Shown piece by piece: positions 28,452 to 39,127 of a DNA stretch of 64,000 nt (its first letter is position 1; each line of letters begins with the position of its first letter). The translations under genes were made by a program, and so were the position numbers. The stretch comes from Allobosea vaviloviae (lineage in GTDB: Bacteria > Pseudomonadota > Alphaproteobacteria > Rhizobiales > Beijerinckiaceae), in contig NZ_LGSZ01000059.1 in the NCBI RefSeq assembly GCF_001298265.1, forward strand, positions 22,192-86,191. Direction: 5' to 3'. A model generated the notes under the pieces. It did not search any database and was not told where the DNA came from. It saw only the letters and a program-made list of their open reading frames with translations.

Positions 28452-28481
28452 CGCCGCCGGGCTCGCGCCCGGCGGCGTTTT
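28452..28481 (+). terminator. Rho-independent terminator after the Gly/Tyr-rich gene
   Basis: Perfect 11-base stem CGCCGCCGGGC / GCCCGGCGGCG with loop TCGC, followed by TTTTG, 12 bases after the stop codon at 28438-28440. Confidence 0.85.
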
Positions 28482-28595
28482 GATGTCTCTCGCCCGCACG
28501 TCCGCGCCGGGCGATCCGATGTCCGGCCTCCATCGTAATACCCGTTGCGCGCCCTATCCCAGGCGGCTCGCGTCACGGAGCATCACGCCAACCCA

Positions 28596-30062
28596 ATGCC
28601 GGCCTCATCGCTTCACTGGTTCCGGGACGACCTTCGCCTCGCCGACAACCCTGCCCTGTCGGCTGCCGTGGCGCATGGCCCGACGCTGTTCCTCTACATC
28701 CTCGACGAAGGCGGCTCCCGCCGCCCGCTCGGCGGCGCCAGCCGCTGGTGGCTGTCGCGCTCGCTTGCAGCGCTGGCATCGGCGCTCGAGGCGAAGGGCA
28801 GCGAACTCGTCCTGATGCGCGGCGATCCCGCAGCGATTCTGCCGCGCGTGGTCGAGACGAGCGGGGTCGACCTCGTCACCTGGAGCCGCCGCTACGATGC
28901 GCCATCGATGGCGCTCGACAGCCGCCTCAAGGCCGATCTCACTGCGGCAGGCACCAGGGTCGAGAGCTTCAACGCGGCCTTGCTGAACGAGCCCTGGCAG
29001 GTCGCCACCAAGACCGGCGATCCGATGAAGGTGTTCACGCCCTATTGGCGCGCCGCGCGTGCCGTCGGCGAGCCTGCGGCACCTATGCCGGCGCCCCGGC
29101 GCATGGCCTCGCTGCCACTCCCTGCTGCCCTGGCTGCAATGGCGGTGTCTCACGCCGAGCTGGCGCTTGAGCCGACCAGGCCCGACTGGGCTGGAGGACT
29201 CCGCGAAACCTGGACGCCAGGCGAGGCTGGCGCGGCGGCACGCCTGAGCGAATTCCTGGCGGGGCCCCTCGACGGCTATGGCGAGGGCCGCGACCGTCCC
29301 GACCGGGTCGCGACCTCGCGGCTGTCGCCGCATCTGCGCTTCGGCGAGATCGGCCCGCGCCAGATCTGGCACGCGACCCGCAGCGCCATCGAGAGCGGAG
29401 ACGCCTCGGCGGGCTCTTCGGATGTCGAGAAATTCCTGTCGGAGGTCGGCTGGCGCGAGTTTTCCTATCACCTGCTGTTCTATAATCCCGATCTCGCGAC
29501 GGAGAACTTCAACCGGCGTTTCGATGCCTTTCCCTGGCGGCGCGACGAGCCGGCGCTGGAGCGATGGCAGCGCGGGCTGACCGGATATCCGATCGTCGAT
29601 GCGGGCTTGCGCGAACTCTGGACCACGGGCTGGATGCACAACCGCGTCCGGATGATCACGGCCTCCTTCCTGATCAAGCATCTGCTGATCGACTGGCGCC
29701 AGGGCGAGGACTGGTTCTGGGACACGCTGGTCGATGCGGACCCGGCCAACAACGCCGCGGGCTGGCAATGGGTTGCCGGCTCCGGCGCCGATGCCTCGCC
29801 GTATTATCGCATCTTCAACCCGGTGACGCAGGGCCTGAAATTCGACACCGCGGGTCGCTATGTCCGCCGCTGGGTCCCGGAGATCGCAGGCCTCGACGAC
29901 AGCCTGATCCATGAGCCGTGGAAGGCCGATGCGGGCGCGCTGCGTAGAGCCGGGATCGCATTGGGCGAGACCTATCCGCGGCCGATCGTCGACCTCGATT
30001 TAGGCCGAAAGCGGGCGCTCGATGCGTTGGCGATGACGCGCTCGGAAGACGCGCCCGGCTGA
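28596..30062 (+). CDS. phrB: Deoxyribodipyrimidine photolyase (class I CPD photolyase)
   Basis: 488 residues from the ATG at 28596; a TTG at 28545 is an alternative start and neither has a well-spaced ribosome site. N-terminal antenna domain: LHWFRDDLRLADNPAL. FAD domain: SRLSPHLRFGEIGPRQIW, FLSEVGWREFSYHLLF, GYPIVDAGLRELWTTGWMHNRVRM and DADPANNAAGWQWVAGSG. The Asn-Asn and Trp-rich pattern is that of light-driven CPD repair enzymes. It uses FADH- to split cyclobutane pyrimidine dimers. An SDR gene converges on it with a four-base gap. Confidence 0.93.
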   Translation: MPASSLHWFRDDLRLADNPALSAAVAHGPTLFLYILDEGGSRRPLGGASRWWLSRSLAALASALEAKGSELVLMRGDPAAILPRVVETSGVDLVTWSRRYDAPSMALDSRLKADLTAAGTRVESFNAALLNEPWQVATKTGDPMKVFTPYWRAARAVGEPAAPMPAPRRMASLPLPAALAAMAVSHAELALEPTRPDWAGGLRETWTPGEAGAAARLSEFLAGPLDGYGEGRDRPDRVATSRLSPHLRFGEIGPRQIWHATRSAIESGDASAGSSDVEKFLSEVGWREFSYHLLFYNPDLATENFNRRFDAFPWRRDEPALERWQRGLTGYPIVDAGLRELWTTGWMHNRVRMITASFLIKHLLIDWRQGEDWFWDTLVDADPANNAAGWQWVAGSGADASPYYRIFNPVTQGLKFDTAGRYVRRWVPEIAGLDDSLIHEPWKADAGALRRAGIALGETYPRPIVDLDLGRKRALDALAMTRSEDAPG

Positions 30063-30066
30063 ACCG

Positions 30067-30861
30067 TCACAACGATTTGGCTCCGGTCCGGCGCGCGCCG
30101 CGTGCGATCAGCCAGAAATACAGCGGATAGGGCAGCAGGTTCACAGCCTTCATCACCCAGGACAGCCGACGCGGGAAGGTGATCTCGAAGCCTCCCCTTT
30201 CGAAGCCGTCGACGATCCGGCGGGCAGCTTCGTCCTGGCTGATGATGAACGGCATCGGCAGGTCCTTCGGCCGCGTCATCGGCGTGTCGATCCAGCCGGG
30301 ATTCACGACCTGCACGCGAATGCCGTCCCGTTCGCACTGGAACTTCAGCGTCTCGCCGAGATGGATCGCCGCAGCCTTCGACACGCCATAGGCCGAGGAG
30401 GCCGGCAGGCCGCCATAGCCTGCGACCGAGGCATTGATCGCGACCTGGCCTCGCTTGCGCGGCGTCATGCGCGCGATCACGGCCGACAGCGCCCGCGCCG
30501 TTCCCGTGAGATTGACGGCGATGATCCGCTCGAAGACGGCCATGTCGAGCACGCCTGGGCTGTCTGGCGCGATGCCGGCATTGACGAAGGCCAGCGCAAT
30601 CGGCCCGTGGACGCTTTCGATGGCATCGACCAGTGCCTTCATCGCTCCCGTCTCCGTGACATCCCCGGCATGGGCGACGACGCGGCCGGGTAGGCCTTCT
30701 GCACGGCGTGCGATCTCCTCGAGCTGGTCGAGCCTGCGGGCGGTGATCGCGACCGTCCAGCCGCGCTGCGCCAGTTCCAGCGCCACGGCCTCGCCGATGC
30801 CCGAGCTCGCCCCGGTGATCCAGGCGACGCCGTCACCGGGCTTCATGCGCGCCAATGTCAT
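30067..30861 (-). CDS. SDR-family oxidoreductase
   Basis: 264 residues from the ATG at 30861, with GGAGG four bases upstream. Classical short-chain dehydrogenase: TGASSGIG nucleotide-binding motif, NAG after strand 4, catalytic Ser in NASVAG, and YGVSK with the Tyr and Lys. After NPGWIDTPMT the C-terminus carries a hydrophobic segment (WVMKAVNLLPYPLYFWLIARG), which suggests membrane association. TGASSGIG with a following Arg-rich region hints at NADP use. The substrate is unknown. Confidence 0.88.
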   Translation of the reverse strand: MTLARMKPGDGVAWITGASSGIGEAVALELAQRGWTVAITARRLDQLEEIARRAEGLPGRVVAHAGDVTETGAMKALVDAIESVHGPIALAFVNAGIAPDSPGVLDMAVFERIIAVNLTGTARALSAVIARMTPRKRGQVAINASVAGYGGLPASSAYGVSKAAAIHLGETLKFQCERDGIRVQVVNPGWIDTPMTRPKDLPMPFIISQDEAARRIVDGFERGGFEITFPRRLSWVMKAVNLLPYPLYFWLIARGARRTGAKSL

Positions 30862-31071
30862 GGGACCTCCCGAGTTGCGGGGACCGCAGGGCCAGCCGCT
30901 CATCTTACTAAGGCGCGCATCCTCGCGGCGGAAGGGCCGGCGCAACAGGCCCGGCTCCATCGCCATGCAACGAAAGCGCTGTGGCGCCACCCGCCCGATC
31001 CGTGCAATCTCCACGGCCCTTGAGGGCGGCCCGCGTCGATGCGCCGGGCCGAGACAGCGAGCCGACGGACC

Positions 31072-31788
31072 ATGCCGACAGAATTGCTCTTTCGTGACGA
31101 CGCCTATCTGACGGAAGCATCGGCCATCGTCGAAGCCGTGAACGAGCGCGGCGGCATCATCCTCGACCGCACGGTGCTCTACGCGACCGGCGGCGGACAG
31201 CCCGGCGATGCCGGCATGCTGCGGCGCGCGGATGGCACCACGATTGCGATCGGCACCGCGATCTACGATCCGGAAGACAGGAGCCGCGTCATCCATGTCC
31301 CGCTCGAAGGGCAGGCGTCGCCCCAGCCGGGCGAGGCGGTGACGGTCCTGCTCGACTGGGAGCGGCGGCTGAAGCGCATGCGGATCCACACCGCGCTGCA
31401 TCTGCTCAGCGTCGTCCTGTCCTATCCGGTGACCGGCGGCGCGATCGGCGATGGCGACGGTCGGCTCGATTTCGACATTCCCGAGGGCGGGCTCGACAAG
31501 GCCGAGATCGCCGACAAGCTCAATGCGCTCATTGCCCGCAACGCCGATGTCACCGAGAGCTGGATCACCGATGCCGAGCTCGACGCCAATCCCGGCCTCG
31601 TCAAGACGATGTCGGTGAAGCCGCCGCGCGGCTCCGGCCGTGTCCGCCTGGTCGCGATCGGCGATATCGACTTGCAGCCCTGCGGCGGCACCCATGTCCG
31701 CAACACCGCCGAGATCGGCCTTGTCGCGGTCACCGATATCGAGAAAAAGGGCAAGCAGAACCGGCGCGTCCGGATCGCGCTCGGCTGA
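31072..31788 (+). CDS. Alanyl-tRNA editing protein AlaX
   Basis: 238 residues from the ATG at 31072; a further upstream in-frame ATG at 31039 is less likely. It is a stand-alone homologue of the AlaRS editing domain that hydrolyses mischarged Ser-tRNA(Ala). Zinc ligands are intact: HTALH (His106, His110) and CGGTH (Cys204, His208). The N-terminal part shows YATGGGQPGDAG, the usual Gly-rich loop. It is followed 51 bases later by the sulfurtransferase gene, so the two may share a transcript. Confidence 0.92.
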   Translation: MPTELLFRDDAYLTEASAIVEAVNERGGIILDRTVLYATGGGQPGDAGMLRRADGTTIAIGTAIYDPEDRSRVIHVPLEGQASPQPGEAVTVLLDWERRLKRMRIHTALHLLSVVLSYPVTGGAIGDGDGRLDFDIPEGGLDKAEIADKLNALIARNADVTESWITDAELDANPGLVKTMSVKPPRGSGRVRLVAIGDIDLQPCGGTHVRNTAEIGLVAVTDIEKKGKQNRRVRIALG

Positions 31789-31839
31789 GACGGCAAGGGG
31801 CCGACGAGCCCCGCACGACAACACGAGGAATCGTTCGAC

Positions 31840-32697
31840 ATGGCACGCGAAGATGTTTTCGTCTCGACTGAGTGGCTCAGCGAGCACCTGAACGCCCCCG
31901 ACGTCGTCGTGGTCGATGGCTCCTGGTACCTGCCGGTCCATGGCCGCGATCCGCATGCGGAGTATGCCGAGCGCCGCATTCCCGGCGCGCTCCGCTTCGA
32001 CATCGACACGGTGAAGGACACCGGCTCGGATCTTCCGCACATGCTGCCGCGGCCGGAGGCCTTCGCCGCCACCGTGGGTGCCATGGGCATCGGCGACGGC
32101 ATGCGCATCGTCGTTTATGACGGGCTCGGCCTGTTCTCGGCGCCGCGCGTGCGCTGGACCTTCAGGACCTTCGGGGCCAGGGACGTCGTCATCCTCGAGG
32201 GCGGCTTCCCGAAATGGCAGGCGGAGGACCGACCGATCGAACAGGGCCCGCCGCGCGCCCGCGCCGCCCGCAGCTTCACCGCCAGGCTCGACCATTCGGC
32301 CGTCGCCGATGCCGACGATGTCGCGCGGGCGCTGTCGGAGGGAACCGCGCAGGTGGTCGACGCCCGCCCCGGCGACCGCTTTCGCGGGGAGGCGCCGGAG
32401 CCGCGCGCCGGTGTCCGCTCCGGCCATATGCCGGGCTCGCTCAGCCTGCCCTTCCCCGCGATCATCAAGGACGGTCAGCTCAAATCGCCCGACGCCGTCG
32501 CGGCGGCTTTCGCCGAGGCGGGCGTCGATCTCGACAAGCCGCTGATCACCAGCTGCGGTTCGGGCGTGTCGGCCGCCATTCTTTCCATGGCTCTGGAAAC
32601 CATCGGCAAGCCGGCGCGTGCGATCTATGACGGCTCCTGGGCCGAATGGGGCGCGAGCGAACGCCCGATCGCGACGGGGCCGGCGAAAAAGGGCTGA
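31840..32697 (+). CDS. sseA: 3-mercaptopyruvate sulfurtransferase (two-rhodanese)
   Basis: 285 residues, two rhodanese domains in tandem. The N-terminal inactive domain shows VVVVDGSWYLP and RIPGALRFDID; the C-terminal domain carries the active loop with Cys239 in SCGSGVSAA, the CG[ST]GV type typical of mercaptopyruvate rather than thiosulfate enzymes. The conserved VDARPGDRFRG and RSGHMPGSLSLPF surround it. It moves sulfur from 3-mercaptopyruvate to thiophilic acceptors. GAGGAA precedes the ATG. Confidence 0.93.
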   Translation: MAREDVFVSTEWLSEHLNAPDVVVVDGSWYLPVHGRDPHAEYAERRIPGALRFDIDTVKDTGSDLPHMLPRPEAFAATVGAMGIGDGMRIVVYDGLGLFSAPRVRWTFRTFGARDVVILEGGFPKWQAEDRPIEQGPPRARAARSFTARLDHSAVADADDVARALSEGTAQVVDARPGDRFRGEAPEPRAGVRSGHMPGSLSLPFPAIIKDGQLKSPDAVAAAFAEAGVDLDKPLITSCGSGVSAAILSMALETIGKPARAIYDGSWAEWGASERPIATGPAKKG

Positions 32698-32816
32698 GAC
32701 CAACGATCTGCGTGATGCGTACCCTTGCTGAGGCCTGGCAAGGTGCCGGTTTTCAACAAGCGAGCGGAACTGCGGTTACGACCGCGCGTTGATCGTGGTG
32801 CCGTTGGAGACCGCCC

Positions 32817-33140
32817 ATGCCCAGGTTTTTCATCACGAGCGATGATGGAAACGGTGCGGTCAGCCATGACGGCCCCGTCGAATTTCCCGATCGCAACACC
32901 GCCACGCGGGATGCCCAATCATCCCTGGCGGATGTCGCCCGCGAGAAACTGCCCGGCGTCAGGCGCTTCAAGTCTTCGGTGAAGGTCGATGACGAGGCGG
33001 GCGACGAAGTCTACCGGGCCTCGCTGGAGTTCAAGGGCCAGACCGGGGCCGAAATCCGGATGGCTGCCGATGAGAGTTCGGACGAGGCGGACAGGGCCGC
33101 GGACGACGTCGCCGCGAGCCTCCGGTCGAAGCCTTCATAG
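32817..33140 (+). CDS. DUF6894-like small protein
   Basis: 107 residues, GGAG eight bases before the ATG. The start MPRFFITSDDGNGAVSHDGPVEFPD, with an alternating middle and VKVDDEAGDEVYRASLEFKG, is the pattern of DUF6894 proteins, small cytosolic proteins that are abundant in Hyphomicrobiales. The C-terminus is acidic and Ala/Ser-rich, longer than in the shortest members. Function unknown. Confidence 0.65.
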   Translation: MPRFFITSDDGNGAVSHDGPVEFPDRNTATRDAQSSLADVAREKLPGVRRFKSSVKVDDEAGDEVYRASLEFKGQTGAEIRMAADESSDEADRAADDVAASLRSKPS

Positions 33141-33193
33141 AGGCCGCCATGCTCCGGGCGACCAGCGTCGCCTCGGCCTCCCGTGCCGCCGCC

Positions 33194-34834
<1,641 letters not shown>

Positions 34835-34937
34835 CTAAAGCGACGGGCGCGATTCGCTAAGTCCAACCGTGCAGCCCCGTCTTGCCCTGCACGCTTGTCC
34901 ACAGGAGAGCGCGACCATCCGGCCGGCGCGCCCCATA

Positions 34938-34965
34938 CAAAAGAGAAGGGCCGGTTGCCCGGCCC
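34938..34965 (-). terminator. Rho-independent terminator downstream of secG
   Basis: On the minus strand GGGCCGG-GCAA-CCGGCCC forms a perfect seven-base stem with a GCAA loop, followed by TTCTCTTTT. It lies 72 bases after the secG stop and ends secG transcription before pyrG. Confidence 0.85.
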
Positions 34966-34998
34966 CTGCCAAGACTTGCTGCTTGGGCAAGTCCTTAT

Positions 34999-35023
34999 CG
35001 CAAAAGTGCAAACCACTTTTGCG
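34999..35023. repeat. 25-base palindrome between secG and pyrG
   Basis: Perfect ten-base arms CGCAAAAGTG and CACTTTTGCG with loop CAAAC, 14 bases after the secG stop codon. It could be a second hairpin in the secG 3' region or a dispersed palindrome; no further copy was noticed in the window. Confidence 0.55.
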
Positions 35024-35036
35024 GGACGTGTCTTCG

Positions 35037-35432
35037 TCACTGCTGCGGCGCTGGTGCCGTCGGCGGCTGCGGCGTGCCGCTCGGTGCCTGCAGCTGGCGG
35101 AGCTGGTCGAGAACGCCGCCGGCATTGGGGGCGCTGGGCCCGGTCGGTGCGGCGGGCGCGCTCTGCGCCGGCGCGCCGTCGATGATCGAGCGCTGGACCC
35201 GGCCGCGATTGGCCATGACGGCCAGGATGATCGAGGTCAGGAAGAAGGCACCCGCCAGGATCGCAGTCGTGCGCGTCAGCGCATTGGCCTGGCCGCGGCC
35301 GGTCATGAAGCCGCCGGCACCGCCGCCGCCCGAGCCCATGCCGAGCCCGCCGCCCTCGGAGCGCTGCAGCAGGACCACGCCGACGAGCGCGACCACGATG
35401 ATCAGGTGGATGACGATGATGACGTTCTGCAT
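35037..35432 (-). CDS. secG: Preprotein translocase subunit SecG
   Basis: 131 residues. Two TM helices (VIIVIHLIIVVALVGVVLLQ and a second at about 55-75), separated by the Gly-rich loop SEGGGLGMGSGGGGAGGF, are the SecG hallmark. A long Pro/Ala/Gln-rich cytoplasmic tail extends it, as in many alphaproteobacteria. SecG assists SecYE and SecA in protein export at the inner membrane. In relatives secG usually sits directly next to tpiA; here a toxin-antitoxin pair separates them. Confidence 0.93.
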   Translation of the reverse strand: MQNVIIVIHLIIVVALVGVVLLQRSEGGGLGMGSGGGGAGGFMTGRGQANALTRTTAILAGAFFLTSIILAVMANRGRVQRSIIDGAPAQSAPAAPTGPSAPNAGGVLDQLRQLQAPSGTPQPPTAPAPQQ

Positions 35433-35651
35433 GTTCTCGACAGACTGAGACTGAAGCTCACGAAATGGGTATGGCGCCGGCCGCCGCCAAGGGCCACCCG
35501 CACCGACGAGCCCGCAACGGCCCGCATTCGGCGCGGCACATAGCATGGGCCATGGCCGTGTGCCACCCAGCATTTTGCGCCACGGCTTTCGACGTGCGTT
35601 TCTGGTACAATCGCACTAGATTAAGCTGCTCCAAGCGAAGGAAGCCCAGCG

Positions 35652-35924
35652 ATGCCGATCGGTTCGCCCACCGTCGTGACGCTCGATCCCGTGACCGACG
35701 ACAGGGTGCGGCGTCTGGCCTCGACCAGGCAGCTCAGCGCCGAAAGCCTGGTTCGTGAGGCGATCGAGCAATATGTGTCGCGCGAGGAAACACGGCAGCA
35801 GGCGGTCACGGCATGGGATGAGTACCAAGCGACCGGCCTGCATGCGACGGCCGAAGAGACCGACGCATGGCTGGCAAAGCTCGAGGATGGCGAGGATGCC
35901 GTCCCGCCTGCATGCCACGTCTGA
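35652..35924 (+). CDS. Type II antitoxin, ribbon-helix-helix type (ParD-like)
   Basis: 90 residues with AAGGAAG before the ATG. The N-terminal VVTLDPVTDDRVRRLASTRQ, then SLVREAIEQYVSREE, is a typical ribbon-helix-helix DNA-binding unit. The acidic C-terminus (ATAEETDAWLAKLEDGEDA) would wrap the toxin. It overlaps the toxin start by 13 bases, the usual antitoxin-first arrangement. It should repress its own promoter; direct operator repeats were not recognised. Confidence 0.85.
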   Translation: MPIGSPTVVTLDPVTDDRVRRLASTRQLSAESLVREAIEQYVSREETRQQAVTAWDEYQATGLHATAEETDAWLAKLEDGEDAVPPACHV

Positions 35925-36208
35925 TCTGGTCGCCGGCAGCGTTGCGCGATGTCGAGCGGCTGCACCGCTTTCTCGCCTCCAGGAACCGTCGGGCAGCTCA
36001 GCGCGCAATCAAGGCGATTCGTCGCGGAGTCAGACTGCTGGCCGATCATCCGCAAGCAGGACGCGCCGCCGAAGGGATGCCGAGAGAGTATCGGGAATGG
36101 CCGATGGCCTTTGGCAGCGGCAGTTATCTCGCTCTCTACCGCCAAGACGGCGAGACCGTGGTGATCCTTGCGGTTCGCCACGGTCGCGAGGGAGACTACA
36201 AGGCCTAG
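35912..36208 (+). CDS. Type II toxin, RelE/ParE family
   Basis: 98 residues from the ATG at 35912, inside the end of the antitoxin gene. The core LIWSPAALRDVERLHRFLASRN, then AIRRGVRLLADHPQAGR, and the C-terminal YLALYRQDGETVVILAVRHGRE match the ParE/RelE fold. ParE members poison gyrase, RelE members cut mRNA; the sequence alone leans to ParE because of the Arg-Gly/His tail and RHH partner. The pair sits on the plus strand between tpiA and secG, both on the minus strand. Confidence 0.85.
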   Translation: MPRLIWSPAALRDVERLHRFLASRNRRAAQRAIKAIRRGVRLLADHPQAGRAAEGMPREYREWPMAFGSGSYLALYRQDGETVVILAVRHGREGDYKA

Positions 36209-36229
36209 CTGATCGCGGAACGCATCCGG

Positions 36230-36991
36230 TCAGGCGCAGGCGCGCACGATCGCCAGGAAGTCCTCGGCCTTGAGGCTCGCGCCGCCGACGAGCGCGCCAT
36301 CGACATGGGCCACGTTCATCAGTTCGACGGCGTTCGACGGCTTGACCGAGCCGCCATAGAGCAGCCGCACGCCCGCTGCGGCGGCCTTGCCGAGCAGCCG
36401 GGACAGGTCGGCGCGGATCGCCTCGTGCATCTCCGCCACATCGGCCGCGGTCGGGGTCAGGCCCGTGCCGATGGCCCAGACCGGCTCATAGGCGACGACC
36501 AGCGTGGCTGCCGTCGCGCCTTCGGGAATCGAGCCGCGCAGCTGCTTCTTGACGACAGCAAGCGCCTTGCCGGCCTCGCGCTCGTCCCTGGTCTCGCCGA
36601 CGCAGATGATCGGCACCAGCAGCGCCGTCTGCGCGGCCTGCGCCTTGGCCTTCACCGTCGCATTGGTTTCGCCATGCAGCGTGCGGCGCTCGGAATGGCC
36701 GACGATGGCGAAGCTCGCTCCAGCGTCAGCCAGCATCGCGGCCGCGATTTCGCCCGTGAAGGCGCCCGCCGCTTGCGTGCTGCAATCCTGCCCGCCGGTC
36801 GCGATCCGCGAGCCGATCAGCGCCGCCGTCATCGGATAAAGCATCGTCGCGGGCGGGCAGATCGCCAGATCGACCGCCGCCTTCAAGGCGGCGTCATAGC
36901 CCTTGGCCGCCTCGGCCGCGATGGCGAGGTCGGCCTTCACACCGTTCATCTTCCAGTTGCCGGCCACCAGCGGCCTGATGCTGCGCGTCAC
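36230..36991 (-). CDS. tpiA: Triosephosphate isomerase
   Basis: 253 residues from a GTG start with GGAGG six bases upstream. All catalytic residues are visible: Lys14 in AGNWKMNG, electrophile His99 in IVGHSERR and base Glu169 in [11 protein letters not shown]; the flexible loop 6 follows. The phosphate-binding [12 protein letters not shown] is present. It interconverts dihydroxyacetone phosphate and glyceraldehyde 3-phosphate. The gene is divergent from ppiD with a 220-base gap that should hold both promoters. Confidence 0.98.
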   Translation of the reverse strand: MTRSIRPLVAGNWKMNGVKADLAIAAEAAKGYDAALKAAVDLAICPPATMLYPMTAALIGSRIATGGQDCSTQAAGAFTGEIAAAMLADAGASFAIVGHSERRTLHGETNATVKAKAQAAQTALLVPIICVGETRDEREAGKALAVVKKQLRGSIPEGATAATLVVAYEPVWAIGTGLTPTAADVAEMHEAIRADLSRLLGKAAAAGVRLLYGGSVKPSNAVELMNVAHVDGALVGGASLKAEDFLAIVRACA

Positions 36992-37211
36992 GTCGATCCT
37001 CCCAAATATGCTGCTCCGGCTCTAGCAATGCCCGCACCATGCCGCAATCTCCGAGAAAAAGTGATTTCTGCGCGCTCACCCCACACGAATCCGCACAGGC
37101 GATTGCGGCTTGGCGCTCCGGTTCCTATAAGCAGCGCCGGACAAAACCGGCGACGGTGACGTCGGCGCCGCGTCAGGCCCGAAGGTCAGGCTCAAGGAAA
37201 GATACATCCCA

Positions 37212-39125
37212 ATGATGATGCAGGGCATCCGCAAGGCGGGCCAGAGCTTGATCGGAAAGCTCATCATCTTCGTCATGTTCGGCTTCCTGATCTTCTCCTT
37301 CGCGATCTGGGGCATCGGCGATATTTTCCAGGGCTACGGTCGTAACTCCGTGGCGCGCGTCGGCAAGGCCGAGATCGGCCTCGAGCAGATGCGCACCGCG
37401 TTCCAGAACGACGTCCAGGCACTGACCCGCCAGCAGCGCCGCCAGATCACGCCCGAGATGGCCCGCGCTGTCGGGCTCGACCGGCAGGCCCTTTCCCGCC
37501 TGATCACGGAATCGGTTCTCGACCAGACGGCGCGGGGCATGCGGCTCGCGGTCTCCGACGAGACCATCCGCAACCTGATCTTCGACGATCCGGTCTTCCG
37601 CGACGCCTCCGGCACCTTCTCGGCGGCGCGCTTCAACGAATTGCTGCGCTCGAACAACTTCACGGAGCAGGCCTATGTCCGCGAGCAGCGCGCCACGATC
37701 CTGCGCCAGCAGATCGCCGAGATGGTCGTCGGCGCCGTCCTGGCGCCCGGCGCGCTGCAGGAACTCGGCCACCGCCTGCGCAACGAGCGCCGCAGCGTGA
37801 CCTTCGCCCGGCTGGCGCCAGGCGTCGCGGGCGAGATCCCCGCGCCAACCGAAGCCCAGCTCAAGACCTTCTTCGACGAGCGCAAGGGCGCCTTCCGCGC
37901 GCCCGAGCAGCGCACCGCCGAGATTCTCGCGATCTCGGCCGAGGCGCTGGCGGATGCCGGGGCGGTCAGTGAGGACGATGTCAAGGCGCGCTACGAGCAG
38001 ACCAAGGCACAGCGCTTCACCACGGCGGAGACCCGCACGATCCAGCAGATCACCTTCCCCAATGCCGAGGAGGCGCTGGCCGCCAAGGCGCGCATCGACG
38101 CCGGCGAGACCTTCGAGGCCGTCGCCACCGCGCGCAATGTCGCCGACGCCGATCTGACCCTGGGCACCTTCACCCGCACCCAGGTCTTCGACCCGGTGGT
38201 CCGCGAGGCCGCTTTCTCGCTGGCTCAGGGCGCCGTCTCAGCGCCGGTCACCAGCGCCTTCGGGCCCGTGCTGCTGCGCGTCACCGTGATCCAGCCGGAA
38301 GCCGTCCGGCCTTTCGACGAGGTCGCGGCCGAGGTCCGGACTGAACTCGCTACCAGCCGTGCCGCGAGCCGGATTACCGAGATCCACGACAAGGTCGAGG
38401 ATCAGCGCGCCGCCGCCAAGCCGCTGGCCGAGATCGCCAAGGAGTTGAACCTGCCGTTGCGCAGCATCGGTCCGGTCGACAACGCCCTGCGCCGCCCTGA
38501 CGGGACGGTCGAGCAGCCGCTGCCGGGCGGCGACGCCACCGTCCAGGCGATCTTCCGCTCCGATATCGGCGTCGACAGCGAGGCGATCCGCCTGCCCCGC
38601 GATACCGGCTATGTCTGGTACGACGTCAAGGCGATCGCCCCGGCCCGCGAGCAGAGCTTCGACGAGGTCAAGGCGCTGGTCGAGGCGCAGTGGCGCACTG
38701 AGGAGGTCGCAACCCGGCTCTCGGCCAAGGCGCGCGAACTGGTCGAGCGGCTCGACAAGGGCGAGGCCTTCGATGCCGTCGCGGCGTCCGCGGGGCTGAC
38801 CACCGAGCAGGCGAGCGAGATCGGTCGCCAGGAGCAGCGCACCGACCTGCCGTCGAATGTCATCAGCCTGATCTTCGGCACCGCGGCCGGCAAGAGCAAT
38901 TCGGCCTCCGTCGCAGGCGGCGGTCGCATCCTGTTCCATGTCGATGGCGCCACCGTGCCGAGCTATGCCCGCACGACGCAGGAGGCCGACAACTTCGCCC
39001 GCCAGCTCGGCGCCAGCGTCAGCGAAGACATCCTCGCCCAGTATGTCGCCGAGCGGCAGAAGGAGCTCGGCGTCGCGATCAACGAGACCGCCTTCCGCAA
39101 CGCAACCGGCGGCGCGCAGAACTGA
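37212..39125 (+). CDS. ppiD: Peptidylprolyl isomerase, SurA/PpiD type
   Basis: 637 residues. A single N-terminal TM (LIGKLIIFVMFGFLIFSFAIWGIGD) anchors a periplasmic chaperone. A SurA-N-like helical domain follows (VGKAEIGLEQMRTAFQNDVQAL; TPEMARAVGLDRQALSRLI). A parvulin-like domain at about 260-380 is recognisable by AETRTIQQITFPNAEEA and TLGTFTRTQVFDPVVREAAFSL, although the catalytic residues look degenerate, as in PpiD. It helps newly exported proteins fold at the SecYEG exit. It is followed by trpE after two bases, an operon. Confidence 0.88.
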   Translation: MMMQGIRKAGQSLIGKLIIFVMFGFLIFSFAIWGIGDIFQGYGRNSVARVGKAEIGLEQMRTAFQNDVQALTRQQRRQITPEMARAVGLDRQALSRLITESVLDQTARGMRLAVSDETIRNLIFDDPVFRDASGTFSAARFNELLRSNNFTEQAYVREQRATILRQQIAEMVVGAVLAPGALQELGHRLRNERRSVTFARLAPGVAGEIPAPTEAQLKTFFDERKGAFRAPEQRTAEILAISAEALADAGAVSEDDVKARYEQTKAQRFTTAETRTIQQITFPNAEEALAAKARIDAGETFEAVATARNVADADLTLGTFTRTQVFDPVVREAAFSLAQGAVSAPVTSAFGPVLLRVTVIQPEAVRPFDEVAAEVRTELATSRAASRITEIHDKVEDQRAAAKPLAEIAKELNLPLRSIGPVDNALRRPDGTVEQPLPGGDATVQAIFRSDIGVDSEAIRLPRDTGYVWYDVKAIAPAREQSFDEVKALVEAQWRTEEVATRLSAKARELVERLDKGEAFDAVAASAGLTTEQASEIGRQEQRTDLPSNVISLIFGTAAGKSNSASVAGGGRILFHVDGATVPSYARTTQEADNFARQLGASVSEDILAQYVAERQKELGVAINETAFRNATGGAQN

Positions 39126-39127
39126 CG

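Noticed and set aside
38000..38300. Active parvulin catalytic site in PpiD
   Set aside because: The domain outline is visible but I could not identify the catalytic residues, so activity is not claimed.
39000..39127. Trp attenuator before trpE
   Set aside because: trpE begins two bases after ppiD, leaving no room for a leader; no Trp-rich peptide was seen.
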